The notes under the pieces were generated by a model, which was given only the letters and a program-made list of their open reading frames with translations, made no database searches and was not told where the DNA came from. The position numbers were made by a program, and so were the translations under genes. A DNA stretch of 60,000 nt, from NCBI RefSeq assembly GCF_030272615.1, contig NC_081408.1, positions 765,390,330 to 765,450,329 on the forward strand. Reading direction: 5' to 3'. The DNA is from Cryptomeria japonica (Eukaryota > Streptophyta > Pinopsida > Cupressales > Cupressaceae). Of this stretch, positions 34,580-45,365 are shown piece after piece (the stretch's first letter is position 1; each line of letters starts with the position of its first letter).

Positions 34580-36672
34580 TTGCTAATGATTTCGCCCTGG
34601 ACCCTCTCCAAGGGTCAGGAGCGATTTTCCAAATTTAGCCTTGAATATTTCATACCTTGACTCTAAAATCTCCTGGAGGGTGAATTCACATCCAGTTAAG
34701 GTCTTGCATTTCAAATTTTGGTATTTTGCATGAGGAATTTAGGTGGAAATGTGGATTTCGCCCTGGACCCTCTGGAAGGGTCAGGAGTGATTTTCTCATT
34801 TTAGGCTATAATCCACCTTAGCTTGATTGTTGAACTCTCCCAACGCAATTTCCAAGATCCATTTCCTTGCACCACTGAGTTATTTCATCAAAATCTTGAA
34901 GGAAATAATGCTTTTAGAGGAATTTCGCCCTAGACCCTCTGGAAGGGTCAGGAGCGACTTTCATAATTTGGCTCAAAATTGACATTTTTCAAAGTTCAAA
35001 ATCTCTTCAAGGCATCTCAAGTAGGTCTTTTCATTGAATTCCAGACTTAGTTCTATCCAACTTAGGAGAAAAAGTGTGATTTTGGTGTTTTTTGCCCTGG
35101 ACCCTCTCCAAGGGTCAGGAGCAATTTTCTCCTTAGGCTCACTCCTTCATCAACTTCTCTCGAATCTTTCATTCATCGCTAGGTAATGTCCTTCCTCATC
35201 CACTCATTCAAGCTTGTTTTGTTTTTGCAGGGCAAAGTGGAGGTTTTTCAAATTTTTGCCCTGGACCCTCTCCAAGGGTCAGGAGCGACTTTTCTTCTCC
35301 TGGCCTAGAATCACCAAGTTTTGAAGCAAACCACTACTCATCATGATCTTAAAGGGCATCTTTACCTTAGTGCATCCTTGCCTTAGCAAAATCTTCAAAG
35401 AAATAGGTAGTTTTTGTGATTTTCGCCCTGGGCCTTCTGCAAGGGTTAGGATCGACTTTTGAATTTTAAGCATATTCCTTCATTCTTTTGACTTCAAATC
35501 ACCTCTAAGGCATAACACATCGCGTCCTTCTCCTATCCAAGGAAGATATAGCAAGATTTTGTCTTAATTCTACAAAAAGGAGAGAACCTTGGAAATTTGC
35601 TCTGGACCCTTTGCAAGGGTCAGGAGCGATTTTGATAATTGCCTTCAAAACTTTCATTCTCAACAATCCTTCTTCACTTCAAGGCAATTCAAACATCATT
35701 TCAAACTCATGCCTAGGCTTAGCTTTGCTCAAAATTTGGAGGAAAAGTTAATCGTTTTTCGCCCTTGACCCTCTCCAAGGGTCAGGAGCGATTTTCCTTT
35801 TCCAGGCTAGGCTACTTCTTGTTGGTCATCCAAATTATCTTCAAAGGATCAAACATACTCCTTTACACCTACTCCAACTATAAAAATTGCTTTGATCTTG
35901 CAAGAGTCAGGTGCTTTTGAGAATTTCGCTTTGGACCTCCTGCAAGGGTCAGGATTGCAATTTTGACCAAAATCCCTCACTTTTCACCTTGAAACTTCCT
36001 GGCTGAGTAAGATTCCATCTTGCACTGTTCTATGAATAAAGTTTCATGTCCAAGAAAAGCCAACAAATGTATCTATGAGGAATTTCGCTCTGGACCCTCT
36101 GGAAGGGTCAGGAGCGAAATTGCCTTCCTTGTCCAAAATTCTTCATTTTGCATGTTTCCAAGTATTCAAATGTATCAAACGACGTCCAATCTTCCTTCCA
36201 GGAGACCCTGCACATAAAAAATTTAGCCAAAATTAGTGACAAATAAGCTTAAATAAGATTTTCGCTCTGGACCCTCTGGAAGGGTCAGGAGCGAAATCTT
36301 CATCCCAGGCTAAACTGCTCAATGTTCAAGTTTCAAACCACTTCACAAGGCAAAATTAGATGGTTTTCCAAGTTAGGAACAAGTTTTCAAGCTCAAACAA
36401 GGTGGCAAATGAATTTTATAATGAATTTCGCTCTGGACCCTCTGGAAGGGTCAGGAGCGAAATTCCTCTTCCAGGCTAGAATCCATCATTTTCTTCAAGG
36501 TTTTTCCATCCAAACAAGTGTTTTGCCCTCAAAGATGCCTGGGAACGAGTTGGTTCCAAGTTTGGGTCAAACTAGAATGCCTTATGGAGATCTTCGCCTT
36601 GGACCCTTTGGAAGGGTCAGGAGCGAAATTCGCTTTGGACCCTCTGGAAGGGTCAGGAGCGAAATTTGACTT
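34580..36672 (-). repeat. U3 palindrome array, 14 units
   Basis: Cores lie at 34593, 34759, 34926, 35093, 35257, 35424, 35598, 35760, 35927, 36086, 36263, 36429, 36595 and 36631. Steps are mostly 159-177 bp, with a final step of 36 bp. Units 34593-35760 carry CGCCCTGGACCCTCTCCAAG variants, while those from 36086 on carry the CGCTCTGGACC form, so two subtypes sit in separate blocks. Confidence 0.92.
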
Positions 36673-37011
36673 TCACTTATACTTTAAGTTATATTCCATA
36701 TATACTTTCAAGATGTTTGAGAGTGGTTTCAGACCTCCAGGAGCTATATTGCAAAATCTAGTTTTTGGAGGATTCATCAGTTTTCCAGACTTAGTCAAAT
36801 TTCAGGATCAAGACATTCCAGACTTGGTCAAATTTTCAGGATCAGGACATCACTCAAGCAAGACCTGCTATCCAGGTGATCCCCTTGGCGACACTCAAAA
36901 TGCAAAGGCTAACAGACAAAACCCTAAAAGACCCAGAAAACAAACCCTAGAAAACAAAAAAAAGCAGGGGTCCCCATTTGCAATGGGGCGGTGTGTGAAA
37001 TGGTCACAACA

Positions 37012-38403
37012 AGTACCAAATCCCTTGTATTATTTTTCTTCAAAGAAGCCATCTCTTTGTCCATGGCTTTCATCTAGGAATTTGCATTACTCATACCCAT
37101 AGCCTCTCTAACAGTCCTAAGCTCATCAATGCAATGAATTAAAGCAAAAATACAATTGAAATGTAACTTTGAATAACCAAACCTTTTCAGTTGTCGTCTG
37201 ACTCTTGTAGACCTCCTCAAAGGTTGAGGTCGAGGTTCTTCTTCTTCTTAAGTTTTGGAGCTACTAGAGCTCTCCTCCTCATCAGGTTAGGAGCTCATAG
37301 TTCTTTCATCGGAGTAGATGGAACTTGATCTACCTTCTCCTTCACCTTTTCTTCCTTTGATTGCAATTCAATTGTGGAAGGTTCATCTCATTGAAAATAA
37401 CACTTCTTTTGGGTCACTGATCCCAAAGCTTGTACCCTTTTACACTGACACCATAGATGATAAAGATACACTTAAACCACCTTGTTCTCCAACTTAGGCC
37501 TCTCACTTGAAACATGAGTATAAGCTTTGCAACCAAATACTTTGAGATATCTCATTGAAGGCTTCTTTACTTGACCATACCTCCATGGGTGTTTTATCAA
37601 CAAGTGCTGATGTAGGATATCTGTTTACCAAATAGTAGGCAGTTACTACAACTTCGGCCCAAAAATTTTGTTCAAGGCCAACACCACTAACTAAGCATAC
37701 TCCTAGCCCTCTCCATCAACGTCCTATTCATCCTCTCCGCAACTCCATTCTATTGAGGGGTATATGGAGTTGTCCTATGCCTCCAATCCCATGGTCCTTA
37801 CAAAACCCATCAAAATCTGCTAAACAAAACTCATTAGCATTGTTAATCCTCAAACACTTTATCCTTCTACCATTTTGATTATCAAAAAGAGCCTTAAACT
37901 CCTTAAACTAACTAAAAGACTTTAAATTTTTTGAGAAAATAAACAAATGTCCTACTATAGTCATCAATAAATGATATGAAATACATAGATGTAGACATCA
38001 AAGGAACATTAATAGGACCAAAAACATTAGAATGCATCAAGTCCAACAACCTAGAAGTTTTTTGAGAACTAGAGTAAAATTGAACATGGTTTTGCTTCAC
38101 ATATATGCAATGTTCACAAAAGTTGAACTCAAGATTACAATCATCAAGCCCCTCAATGAGCCATTTACTTTTTAGGGTTTTGAGACCCTTCTCACCAATG
38201 TGGCCGAGTCTTTGGTGATGTAACATTGTCTTCTTTGCTAGAAGTTTCATCTCCAAAGAATTGGCACCCTTAGTTACCCAGAAAACACGACCATTAGATG
38301 TAGACGCAACATACTGTTTTGTAGCTCGATTTGATGTGAGGATGAAGAGTCCAAAGCTCTCTACTTTGGTTCCACAAAAGAACTGTTGCATTGAACAGTG
38401 CAT
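37012..38403 (-). pseudogene. Ty1/copia integrase (inverted segment)
   Basis: From 38403 downwards: a GAG-pre-integrase segment with LLHHQRLGHIGEKGLKTLKS, zinc-binding FCEHC, then the core with SFIDDYSRTFVYFLKKFK. It continues with frame breaks through AEVVVTAYYLVNRYPTSAL to the hinge before RT (SLKKNNTRDLV), where the solo LTR is inserted. Many stops are present. The first catalytic Asp region (FIDDYSR) is visible; the second is doubtful (INNANEF). The orientation is opposite to the RT part at 39200-40660. Confidence 0.85.
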
Positions 38404-38439
38404 GCATCTAGCTTATACAGAGTGCCAATTTGGACACCC

Positions 38440-38770
38440 TTAGCAAGCCCCATAACTCCTCTGGCCATCTTGCATCCTCCTTGCGAGAAAACAACCTACA
38501 CACACATTATTCAATTTACTTATAGAAAGTAGGTTTTGTGCCAAACTCAAGATATGCAGAACACCATCGACCCCCTTCACTCTACGATTGTGAAATCTAA
38601 TCTTTACTCTCCTATGGCCAACAATTGTCAAATGAGAGTCATCACCAAGATACACCTTTCCGCCATCGTATTCTTCGTATTTGATAAACTAATCCCTAGA
38701 AAGGTCATGTGAAAAGATGCACCTAAATGTATCAATCACACATCTATTGATGCATGCTTTGCCAAGGTTG
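38440..38770 (-). pseudogene. Ty1/copia protease (inverted segment), active site lost
   Basis: The frame contains YLGDDSHLTIVGHRRVKIRF and LHILSLAQNLLSISKL, the usual stretch between copia protease and integrase. The expected DTGAS active site reads HLGAS after a frame break and a stop, so the catalytic Asp is gone. It lies between gag (38736-39215) and integrase. Confidence 0.75.
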
Positions 38771-39215
38771 CAACAATTGCTTCACCATTATCTTGAGAGG
38801 ATTTTTCTAAATCTGAATAGGAGGGGTTTCTCTTTTTCTCCTCTTCACTTTCGTTACAGAAATGACTAGTTTTTCCATAGTTCCAACACTTCGCCTTGGA
38901 CTTTCCAGGACACTTAAATCTCCCATGGGATTTGGATGTACCTCTTTCTTCTTTCTTGTCCTTCTTGCCTTTCTCTTTTGGTCTACCACAAACCACAAGA
39001 GCCTCCTTAGCTAACTCGGAAGGCTTTCTTTGTACCTCTTTAGAAACTAACGAATCAATCACCTCATCCACCTTGAACTTGGTGGTGCTACTCCCAATGG
39101 CAATCACAAGTTGGTTCCATGAGTCCGATAAAGAACAAAGTAAAATCATGCAATGATCCTCCTCCATCTTCACACCGATAGAGGGCAAGAAGCATATTAA
39201 ATTTGTTATAGATGA
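38736..39215 (-). pseudogene. gag: Ty1/copia gag, C-terminal part
   Basis: The fragment begins LPSIGVKMEEDHCMILLCSL and continues with the UBN2/copia-type gag helix. It then has a lysine-rich linker and a knuckle CWNYGKTSHFCNES in which the second Cys of CCHC is Tyr. The N-terminal half of gag is missing: the sequence breaks at about 39200-39215, where RT codons begin on the opposite strand. Confidence 0.8.
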
Positions 39216-39990
39216 TCGGCTACTTGGGAGTTTGTCCGAAGACCTAAGGATAAAAATGAGATTGACACTAAATGGGTATTCAAGAACAAACTAAATGAGG
39301 ATGGTGAAGTTGTGAGGAACAAGGCAAGAATAGTATGTAAGGGATATGCTCAATTCAAGTGTATTGATTTCGAAAAAGCATTTGCCCCTATTGCTTGTCT
39401 AGAGGTTATAAGGATGTTCTTAGTATTAGCTAAGTTTAAGAAATTCAAAGTCTACTAGATGGACGTCAAATCAACATATTTGAATGGAAACTTAAAAGAA
39501 GAGTTGTGTATTGAGTAAACTAAAGAGTTAAATCTATCAGAGGATAAGGACCATGTATGTAGATTAAAGAAAGAATGTTATGGATAGAAACAAGCCCCTA
39601 GAGCTTGGTACAAAAGATTGGATAAGTATCTACAACAACAAGGTTTTAAAAGACACATCACTAATGGCAATGCATATATCAAAATGAAGGTGATCATTAG
39701 TTGATTGTTGTAGTTTATGTTTATTACATCATTTTGGGGGGTAGTAATGAAGAGATGTGCGAAGAAAAAAAATTCAAAATGTCTATTCTTGGTGAGTTGT
39801 CCTCCTTCCTTGGGTTGCAAATATCTCAATCGGATAAAGGAATATTTATTTCATAGATCAAGTACATTAAGAAAATGTTAAAGAAATCTAGGATGGAGGA
39901 TTGTAATACTGTGAGTACACCGATGTTCATAGGATGCAAGTTGAGTAAAGATGATGAATATCTTGATGCTAATCAAACACTTTATATATC
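39200..39990 (+). pseudogene. Ty1/copia reverse transcriptase, catalytic Asp pair lost
   Basis: It opens ATWEFVRRPKDKNEI, then TKWVFKNKLNEDGEVV, RNKARIVCKGYAQ and FEKAFAPIACLEVIRM, the standard copia RT N-terminus. The catalytic YVDD box reads VVYVYYIILGG (near 39708-39740), with both Asp replaced by Tyr. Stops occur, e.g. in the motif VYQMDVKSA. The fragment follows head-to-head on the inverted gag fragment. Confidence 0.85.
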
Positions 39991-40009
39991 AATGCTTGGG
40001 AGTTTGTTA

Positions 40010-40660
40010 TATGTAATAGCTTCAAGACCCTGACATTATGCAGGGAGTTAGTGTGGTGGCAAGATTTCAAACTGCACCAAAAGAAACTCATGTGGAGGTG
40101 GTTAAAAGGATCTTTAAATATTTAAAGGCACTCTAGAGATTGGGATTTGGATTGTGGTATCAAAGAGATGAAGACTTCACATTAGCAACATACAGTGATT
40201 TGGATTTGGTTGGTAGTTTGGATGATAGAAAGAGTACAAGTGGAGGTGCATTCTTTCTAGGAAATTGTTTGGTTTCATGGTTAAGGAAGAAACAAGCTTC
40301 AATTTCCTTCTCTACGACATAGGTAGAGTATATTGCAGTAGCATCTTGTTGTACTCAGGTTATTTGGAGGAAGCAAACCTCGAAAGACATCAAGATAGAA
40401 TATAATCATCTCCTATCTATATTTTGTGATAATACAAGTGCAATCAATATATCGAAGAATCCTATGTTGCATTCCTAAACCAAACACTTTCCAATGAAGT
40501 GTCATTTCTTAAGGGAGCAGGTGGCAGACTAGTAGGTGAAGTTAGAATATATTGCTACACATGAACAAATTGCAGACATATTTACAAAATCTCTTCCAAA
40601 AGAAACTTTTGAGTAACTTAGACAAAAGAAGGGAGTAATAGCCTCTTCACCTAGCTATTA
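40010..40660 (+). pseudogene. Ty1/copia RNase H
   Basis: The segment TLATYSDLDLVGSLDDRKST, then GGAFFLGNCLVSWLRKKQ and the C-terminal IFCDNTSAINISKNP is the typical copia RNase H end. The first catalytic position, usually YSDADWAG, reads YSDLDLVG. Stops replace AE in the STAEAEY motif (STT-stop-VEY). The frame ends shortly before the polypurine tract at 40818. Confidence 0.85.
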
Positions 40661-40817
40661 ATGAAATACTTTATTTAGGGGGATGGTATTCGAGGGGAGC
40701 TCATCATTGCACTGTCTTACAACTTCAAGGTTTCCTTTGCCATTGATTTCAAAGAGAGAGAAGCTGAGAAAGGGGGAGCAATAGAGACATTATTTTATGA
40801 TGGTTTCCATCAATGAC

Positions 40818-40829
40818 AAAGGGGGACAT
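40818..40829 (+). other. Polypurine tract of the copia element
   Basis: AAAGGGGGACAT lies directly before an LTR start TGTTGGACATATTG, the usual place for plus-strand priming. Confidence 0.7.
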
Positions 40830-40975
40830 TGTTGGACATATTGTCATTGATGTCAAAGGCACTTAGATGTTTGATGGTGAAGATTGATGGCAAGTTTATT
40901 ACGGTTCACCTAGCTGGTCAAGTAGCAATCAAGGGCATTACAAGATCAGACCTAAACCTCATTTTGGCACCTCTT
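40830..40975 (+). repeat. Start of the copia 3' LTR, interrupted
   Basis: TGTTGGACATATTGTCATTG begins the LTR. After about 146 bp the sequence changes to an LTR-like start of another type (TGTAATGACCCC at 40976), suggesting a nested insertion. Continuation of the copia LTR was not located. Confidence 0.55.
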
Positions 40976-42050
40976 GTAATGACCCCATTTTCAAGTTCCC
41001 TAACAGTACAATAGTTTTTGACTTTCTTGGTTTGTGCCAGCATAGTTAGAGGGGTAATTTGCTGTTACCAGTGAGCTCAAATAGTTTAGAGGATTCATAT
41101 TATGCTTTCAAATGTTTTTTTGGCTTCTAGTTTGGGCTCCAAGATTCTTGGAGGGAGCATCTATTTTTAGCAAGTCACCCAATCTGGTCTGTTCACCATC
41201 TTTTATTAATTTGATCGCTCCTACATAGTCAAATTTCAATTTTGATGCTTATCGGCCAATTTTGCTAATTGGGTGTAATATTGAGCTATAATTAATTATT
41301 TTCACTAATGTTGGCTTTTTAATTAAATATATTCATCGGGCACCTCAATGTTATAGCTCGTTGGAAAGAGAATAGAAATTTTTAAATGATGGGACACTTA
41401 AAGCTGACTTTAAGTACCAAAAATGTTTTAGAAGTAAATTAAATCACTTTTTGGAGTTAAAAGGCTTAATAAATTAATTAAGTGATTTTAAAAGAGAGTA
41501 ATTGGAAAGTTTCCTAAAAAGCTTATAAAAAGAGGAATTGAAAGCTCATTTGGTATGTTGGATTTGGATATTTGATATTGTTCTGGTTTGTTGGAGGAGC
41601 TGATTCTTTCTTGGGGTTGTGAGGATAAAATCCCTTGTAGGCAACATCTTCTACGCTGATGAAAGACCCAACGTGGAGGATTTCGTGGTGGTTTCATACA
41701 AAGATCACAAGTAGGCTTATTTGTGGATTTTACATTCAGTTTTTGACGAAGATTATTTCATATTAGATTTGTAGAGGTTGATTGAGGAGAGTTTATGTAT
41801 TGTTTATAGTCTTTTTCGAGCACTTGAGGAGGCCGTACCATTCATATTACTAGTTGTACAACCCAGAGAGTGGCACGAGCTTTGAGGAAGTTGGCGGCTA
41901 GGGATTGAGAAGGGTTTAATTGTTGTTTTGAGGCATTTAGGGCTTATGGAGAAGCTATTGAGAAGTGGCATCCTAACTACAAGTGCCAGTTGCTGATTTT
42001 AATACAAGTTTAGTCTATTTCAATGCTGCATTTTTTGGATATGCTATTTT
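40976..42050 (+). mobile_element. LTR-like sequence starting TGTAATGACCCC
   Basis: TGTAATGACCCCATTTTC resembles the minus-strand sequence at 3073-3056. The body has no coding capacity. The far end and a target duplication were not identified, so the boundary near 42050 is approximate and marks only where the ACTCG-rich element begins. Confidence 0.4.
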
Positions 42051-42487
42051 GAACTACTCGCCAAGGCCTGAAAAAAAAACTCGAGAAAAGCTTGGCCAAT
42101 ACTCGACAACTTAAAAAATTGCTTAAATTTAATTAGAAATACATTTTTTTTGCAAAATTTAGTGAGCAGATGCATCCAATGAGTCAATAAATGAGAACAC
42201 AAAAGAAACAAGCTGACTATAGATATATTTGATTGATTTAAACGCAAATTGGGTACAAAATGGCACCCTCTTATGGAATGCTGGTGGCTGATAGACTGAA
42301 ACAAAATGAAATAGCAAATTGTTTTTCTAAAACTAAAAGTAAATACTACATCAAAACATTTTACATCTTCCTCTTCTTAGCTCTAGTGAAAAATAGGGGA
42401 GAGATAGAACTAGAGGGTCTAGTCCTAGGAGTCTGATGTGCCTCCTCAACCTCGCCAAATGAGGTTGAGAGTAGCACCCCTTGTAGG

Positions 42488-42655
42488 GTTCTAAGGGTGA
42501 GAGAGAGAGGTAGAGAGATAGGTCTAGATCTTGGAGGAGAGAGGAGAGAGTGAGATAGAGAGTGGTAGAGAGAGGAGATGGAGGAAGAGTGATAGGAAGA
42601 TAGATAGGTCTAGAATTTGGGTAGATAAAGTGAGTGAGGTAGAGAGAGTGAGAGA
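42488..42655 (+). repeat. GA-rich low-complexity tract
   Basis: Irregular GAGAGAG/AGATAGAG purine-rich sequence on the plus strand. Confidence 0.8.
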
Positions 42656-42675
42656 ATGCTGATAGGAGTCTACTA

Positions 42676-43145
42676 ATTACTGAATTTGATTGTCTGAAAA
42701 TTAAAAGATCTTCTAAAACCTAGAATTTGCATCATAACTCCTGCAGATCTGAAACCACTCTCAAACATCCTACCAATATATACATGAAATATAACTTAAA
42801 GTATAAGAAAGGAAAAAGACATATTGAAATGTGACTTATGTTGATAGGAGCCTACTGGTTACTGAAATTTGACTGTCTGAAAATTTAAGTTCTTCTAAAA
42901 CCTAGAATTTGCATGATAACTCCTACAGATCTGAAGCCACTCTCAAACATCCTGCCAATATATACATGAAATATAACTTAAGTATAAGAAAGGAAAAAGA
43001 CGTATTGAAATGTGACTTATGCTGATAGGAGCCCCTACTGGTTACTGAAATTCGACTGTCTGAAATTTTAAAAGATCTTCTAAAACCTAGAATTTGCATT
43101 ATAACTCCTACAGATCGGAAACCACTCTCAAACAAATATACTTAA
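42676..43145 (+). repeat. Three tandem copies, about 183 bp each, of a hairpin-LTR segment
   Basis: TAGAATTTGC starts at 42721, 42903 and 43088 (steps 182 and 185 bp). Each unit contains GAAACCACTCTCAAACATCC and ATATACATGAAATATAACTT. The reverse complements of these occur in the hairpin LTRs at about 1270-1360 and 36680-36770. A piece of that LTR was thus captured and amplified here. Confidence 0.85.
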
Positions 43146-43739
43146 ATGTTTATATTTCATGTATATATTTGTTATATTGGAATGAGAGTGACTTGAAAAA
43201 AAAAAATTAGATAATTTTTTGACATGTTTGGGCCTTTTTTTTTATGTAGCTGAGTTTTTTCCAAAGACTCGCCGAGTTTTTGTGAAAAACTTGCCAAAAA
43301 ATCGGGGAGTTTTTCCCAAAAACTCTGATAGTTTCTGTGCGAGTTAAAGTCGTAAATACTCGCAGAGCAAAAAACCTCACGAGTTTTTCAAAATTCAAAA
43401 CTCCCCAAGTACTCTGCAAGTTTTCCATCTATGGTCCATACTTTTGAGAAAAAAAATATTTTTCACATCAGAAATAAAATCTGGAATATTTTAGCTTGTG
43501 GGTTTCCTGAATATTGCAATTTTATGAGTTGTTTAATTGTTGCAAGTCTTTATATTATCTACATTTTACATTATTCTATAAATCAATCGCAAACACATTT
43601 CAAATAAAAAAACACAAAAGCAAAGCAAGACAGCATATTACTGTGGTAGCAGAGCAATGTATCCTGCCATCCTTAAGGGTCTAGTAAGAAGATAAAGACT
43701 TTTGAAGAGCAACAACTAGAAGGGCTGATAAAACTGAAG

Positions 43740-44750
43740 CAAAGTTATCAAAGACAAAGTGTCAGTTGTCAAAATTATAGAGAATTGGAAAAATTTAAAA
43801 TTCTTGCGTGAGCATCTTGGGTGGTTAAGATCCATCTTTAAAAAGAAAGTAGAAATAAATGAAAAAGATTCTTCTAGTGCAAAAAACAATGAAAAACAAG
43901 AAAATGAAAAGTGGTTCATAGCAGATCGTTTGGATGGGGATAGTGCCTTGATACATAAACTATGTGATAGAGTTTCAAAAAAACTCTTTGGACATGCATT
44001 CAGTTTTTGTTGATGGTGTGCATGAAGGGAAAGACAAAACAACAGCCTTGGGTTTGATTTAAGATATTTTCAATGATGATGGTCCAGATAAATACATGTT
44101 GGACAATAAGATAGCCTTTGGAGAGTAGTGTTTATGAAGACATCAATGCTAGTGAGTTTGGTGACTCTCTCACAGAGGCAACCACTGATGAGGAGGACAA
44201 CAAGCACTTTAATTCTAAACAAAGCAATCAGCCCTTTGACACATGGGATCTGGGTGTGTTGGCACCTTAGTATGATGAAGATCCTACACAAATGAATTTC
44301 CTTTTGATTGTGATGATGTTCTGATTTTTGAGCACAATGCATGCATGGAGGATACCATTGATGAATTTATTGATGATATTGAAACAAAATCTGATTTATC
44401 ATTGCTTGGAGCTTATTTTGAGAAAAGGTTTCGTGAGATTGTTGATCCTCGTCCTTTTGTTGAGCATCTTCATGACAAAAAGGCACAGGTGATTTGGGAC
44501 AGCTATGAAGTTTTTGCTGATAGATATGAAAGTTCTGATTTTACTATTCATCAGAGTAGTAGTTCACTTTTTTTGCATGAACATGATTGGAAGAATCAAT
44601 TTGTGGTGGTTTATGCTAATTTATTGTTTGAGATGGGTGATGATATGACATATGACAATCCACTTTTTGAGTTGGATGATGGAACAACTCTTGGTCGTAG
44701 TGCTGCACTTGGTGAAAATAGTAAGGTATGGGATCCAAGAGAAGATTAAG
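43740..44750 (+). pseudogene. Decayed acidic reading frames, unrecognised
   Basis: Two frames stand out: 43759-44013 (84 codons) with a Lys/Glu-rich middle, and 44345-44749 (134 codons) beginning MEDTIDEFIDDIETKSDLSL and ending in an Asp/Glu-rich tail. The text between them continues in other frames (e.g. YEDINASEFGDSLTEATTDE), so this was probably one longer protein broken by frameshifts. I do not recognise a domain. The setting suggests a retroelement polyprotein (gag or spacer region) rather than a host gene. Confidence 0.4.
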
Positions 44751-45365
44751 AACCTGAGTTGGATGTGGTTTTCAGCTTGCTAATGATCCGAGTTCACTTT
44801 TTGAGGTGATTGGTTACCCTCCTGGGAGACCACCAGATATGAAATATGCAAATGAAGACCTAGATGAAGATTGCATTAGGAGTGATATGACACTAGGAGC
44901 ATCATCATTCCTTACTACACAAAGGATTGGAGGGTAAATTGGGTATTTAATTTGATGATTTCAGTTGAAGATTCTTTCTTTGTTGGTACTTGTTTTGAGT
45001 TGCACCATTCTTGCATGAAGTTTGGTCTTGAGTTTTGGAGTAGGCCAACAAGTGGGATTTTTTACAAATTATTTTAATTGATGAGTTGTAATGAATGCCC
45101 TTAAGTTCTAGTTGGTGATGTATACTCTTCATGGGATGAACTAATTCATGGATATTTCTACATTTAAGATTTTGATAAGTTTCCAAACAATGTTCCTAAG
45201 CTTGTTGGAATTTTCAGAACAGCCGCAAGGAAAGGAGATTTTAAGCTTGTTACTTGTGTAGCTTTGGAGGAAGAATGACCTAAACATGACATCCACATGA
45301 TTGAAAATCCATCCTTCGGATCAATTGATGTTTTATCTTGTACTAATCTATCTTTGGGATGAGTT

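Larger units (their letters stand above)
32306..37011 (-). mobile_element. Solo LTR of the hairpin family, 4706 bp
   Basis: On the minus strand it starts TGTTGTGACCATTTCACACA (at 37011) and ends CACATCAACA (at 32306). The flanks GGTAC (32301-32305) and AGTAC (37012-37016) form a 5-bp duplication with one change. It contains the palindrome array (34593-36670), a repeat block (33600-33710) and a TATA box (33165-33173). It is about 0.8 kb longer than the copy at 4354, mainly between array and repeat block. It is inserted at the start of the RT region of a copia element. Confidence 0.87.
42057..43435. mobile_element. ACTCG-rich element of unknown type
   Basis: Both ends carry repeated ACTCGCC/ACTCGAG (42057-42115) and ACTCGCCGAG/CTCGCAGAG (43265-43425) motifs, similar in style to the subterminal repeats of the hAT at 19627-23738. 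Imperfect inverted similarity between ends is visible, but exact termini and duplication were not. Inside are a GA-rich tract (42488-42655) and a tandem array (42676-43145). No transposase is present. Confidence 0.45.

Noticed and set aside
36322-37102. Plus-strand ORFs (115 and 194 codons) with FALDPLEGSGAKF repeats
   Set aside because: FALDPLEGSGAKF is the translation of the DNA palindrome. The same phrase appears in many array frames on whichever strand reads it, so it is not a protein repeat under evident selection.
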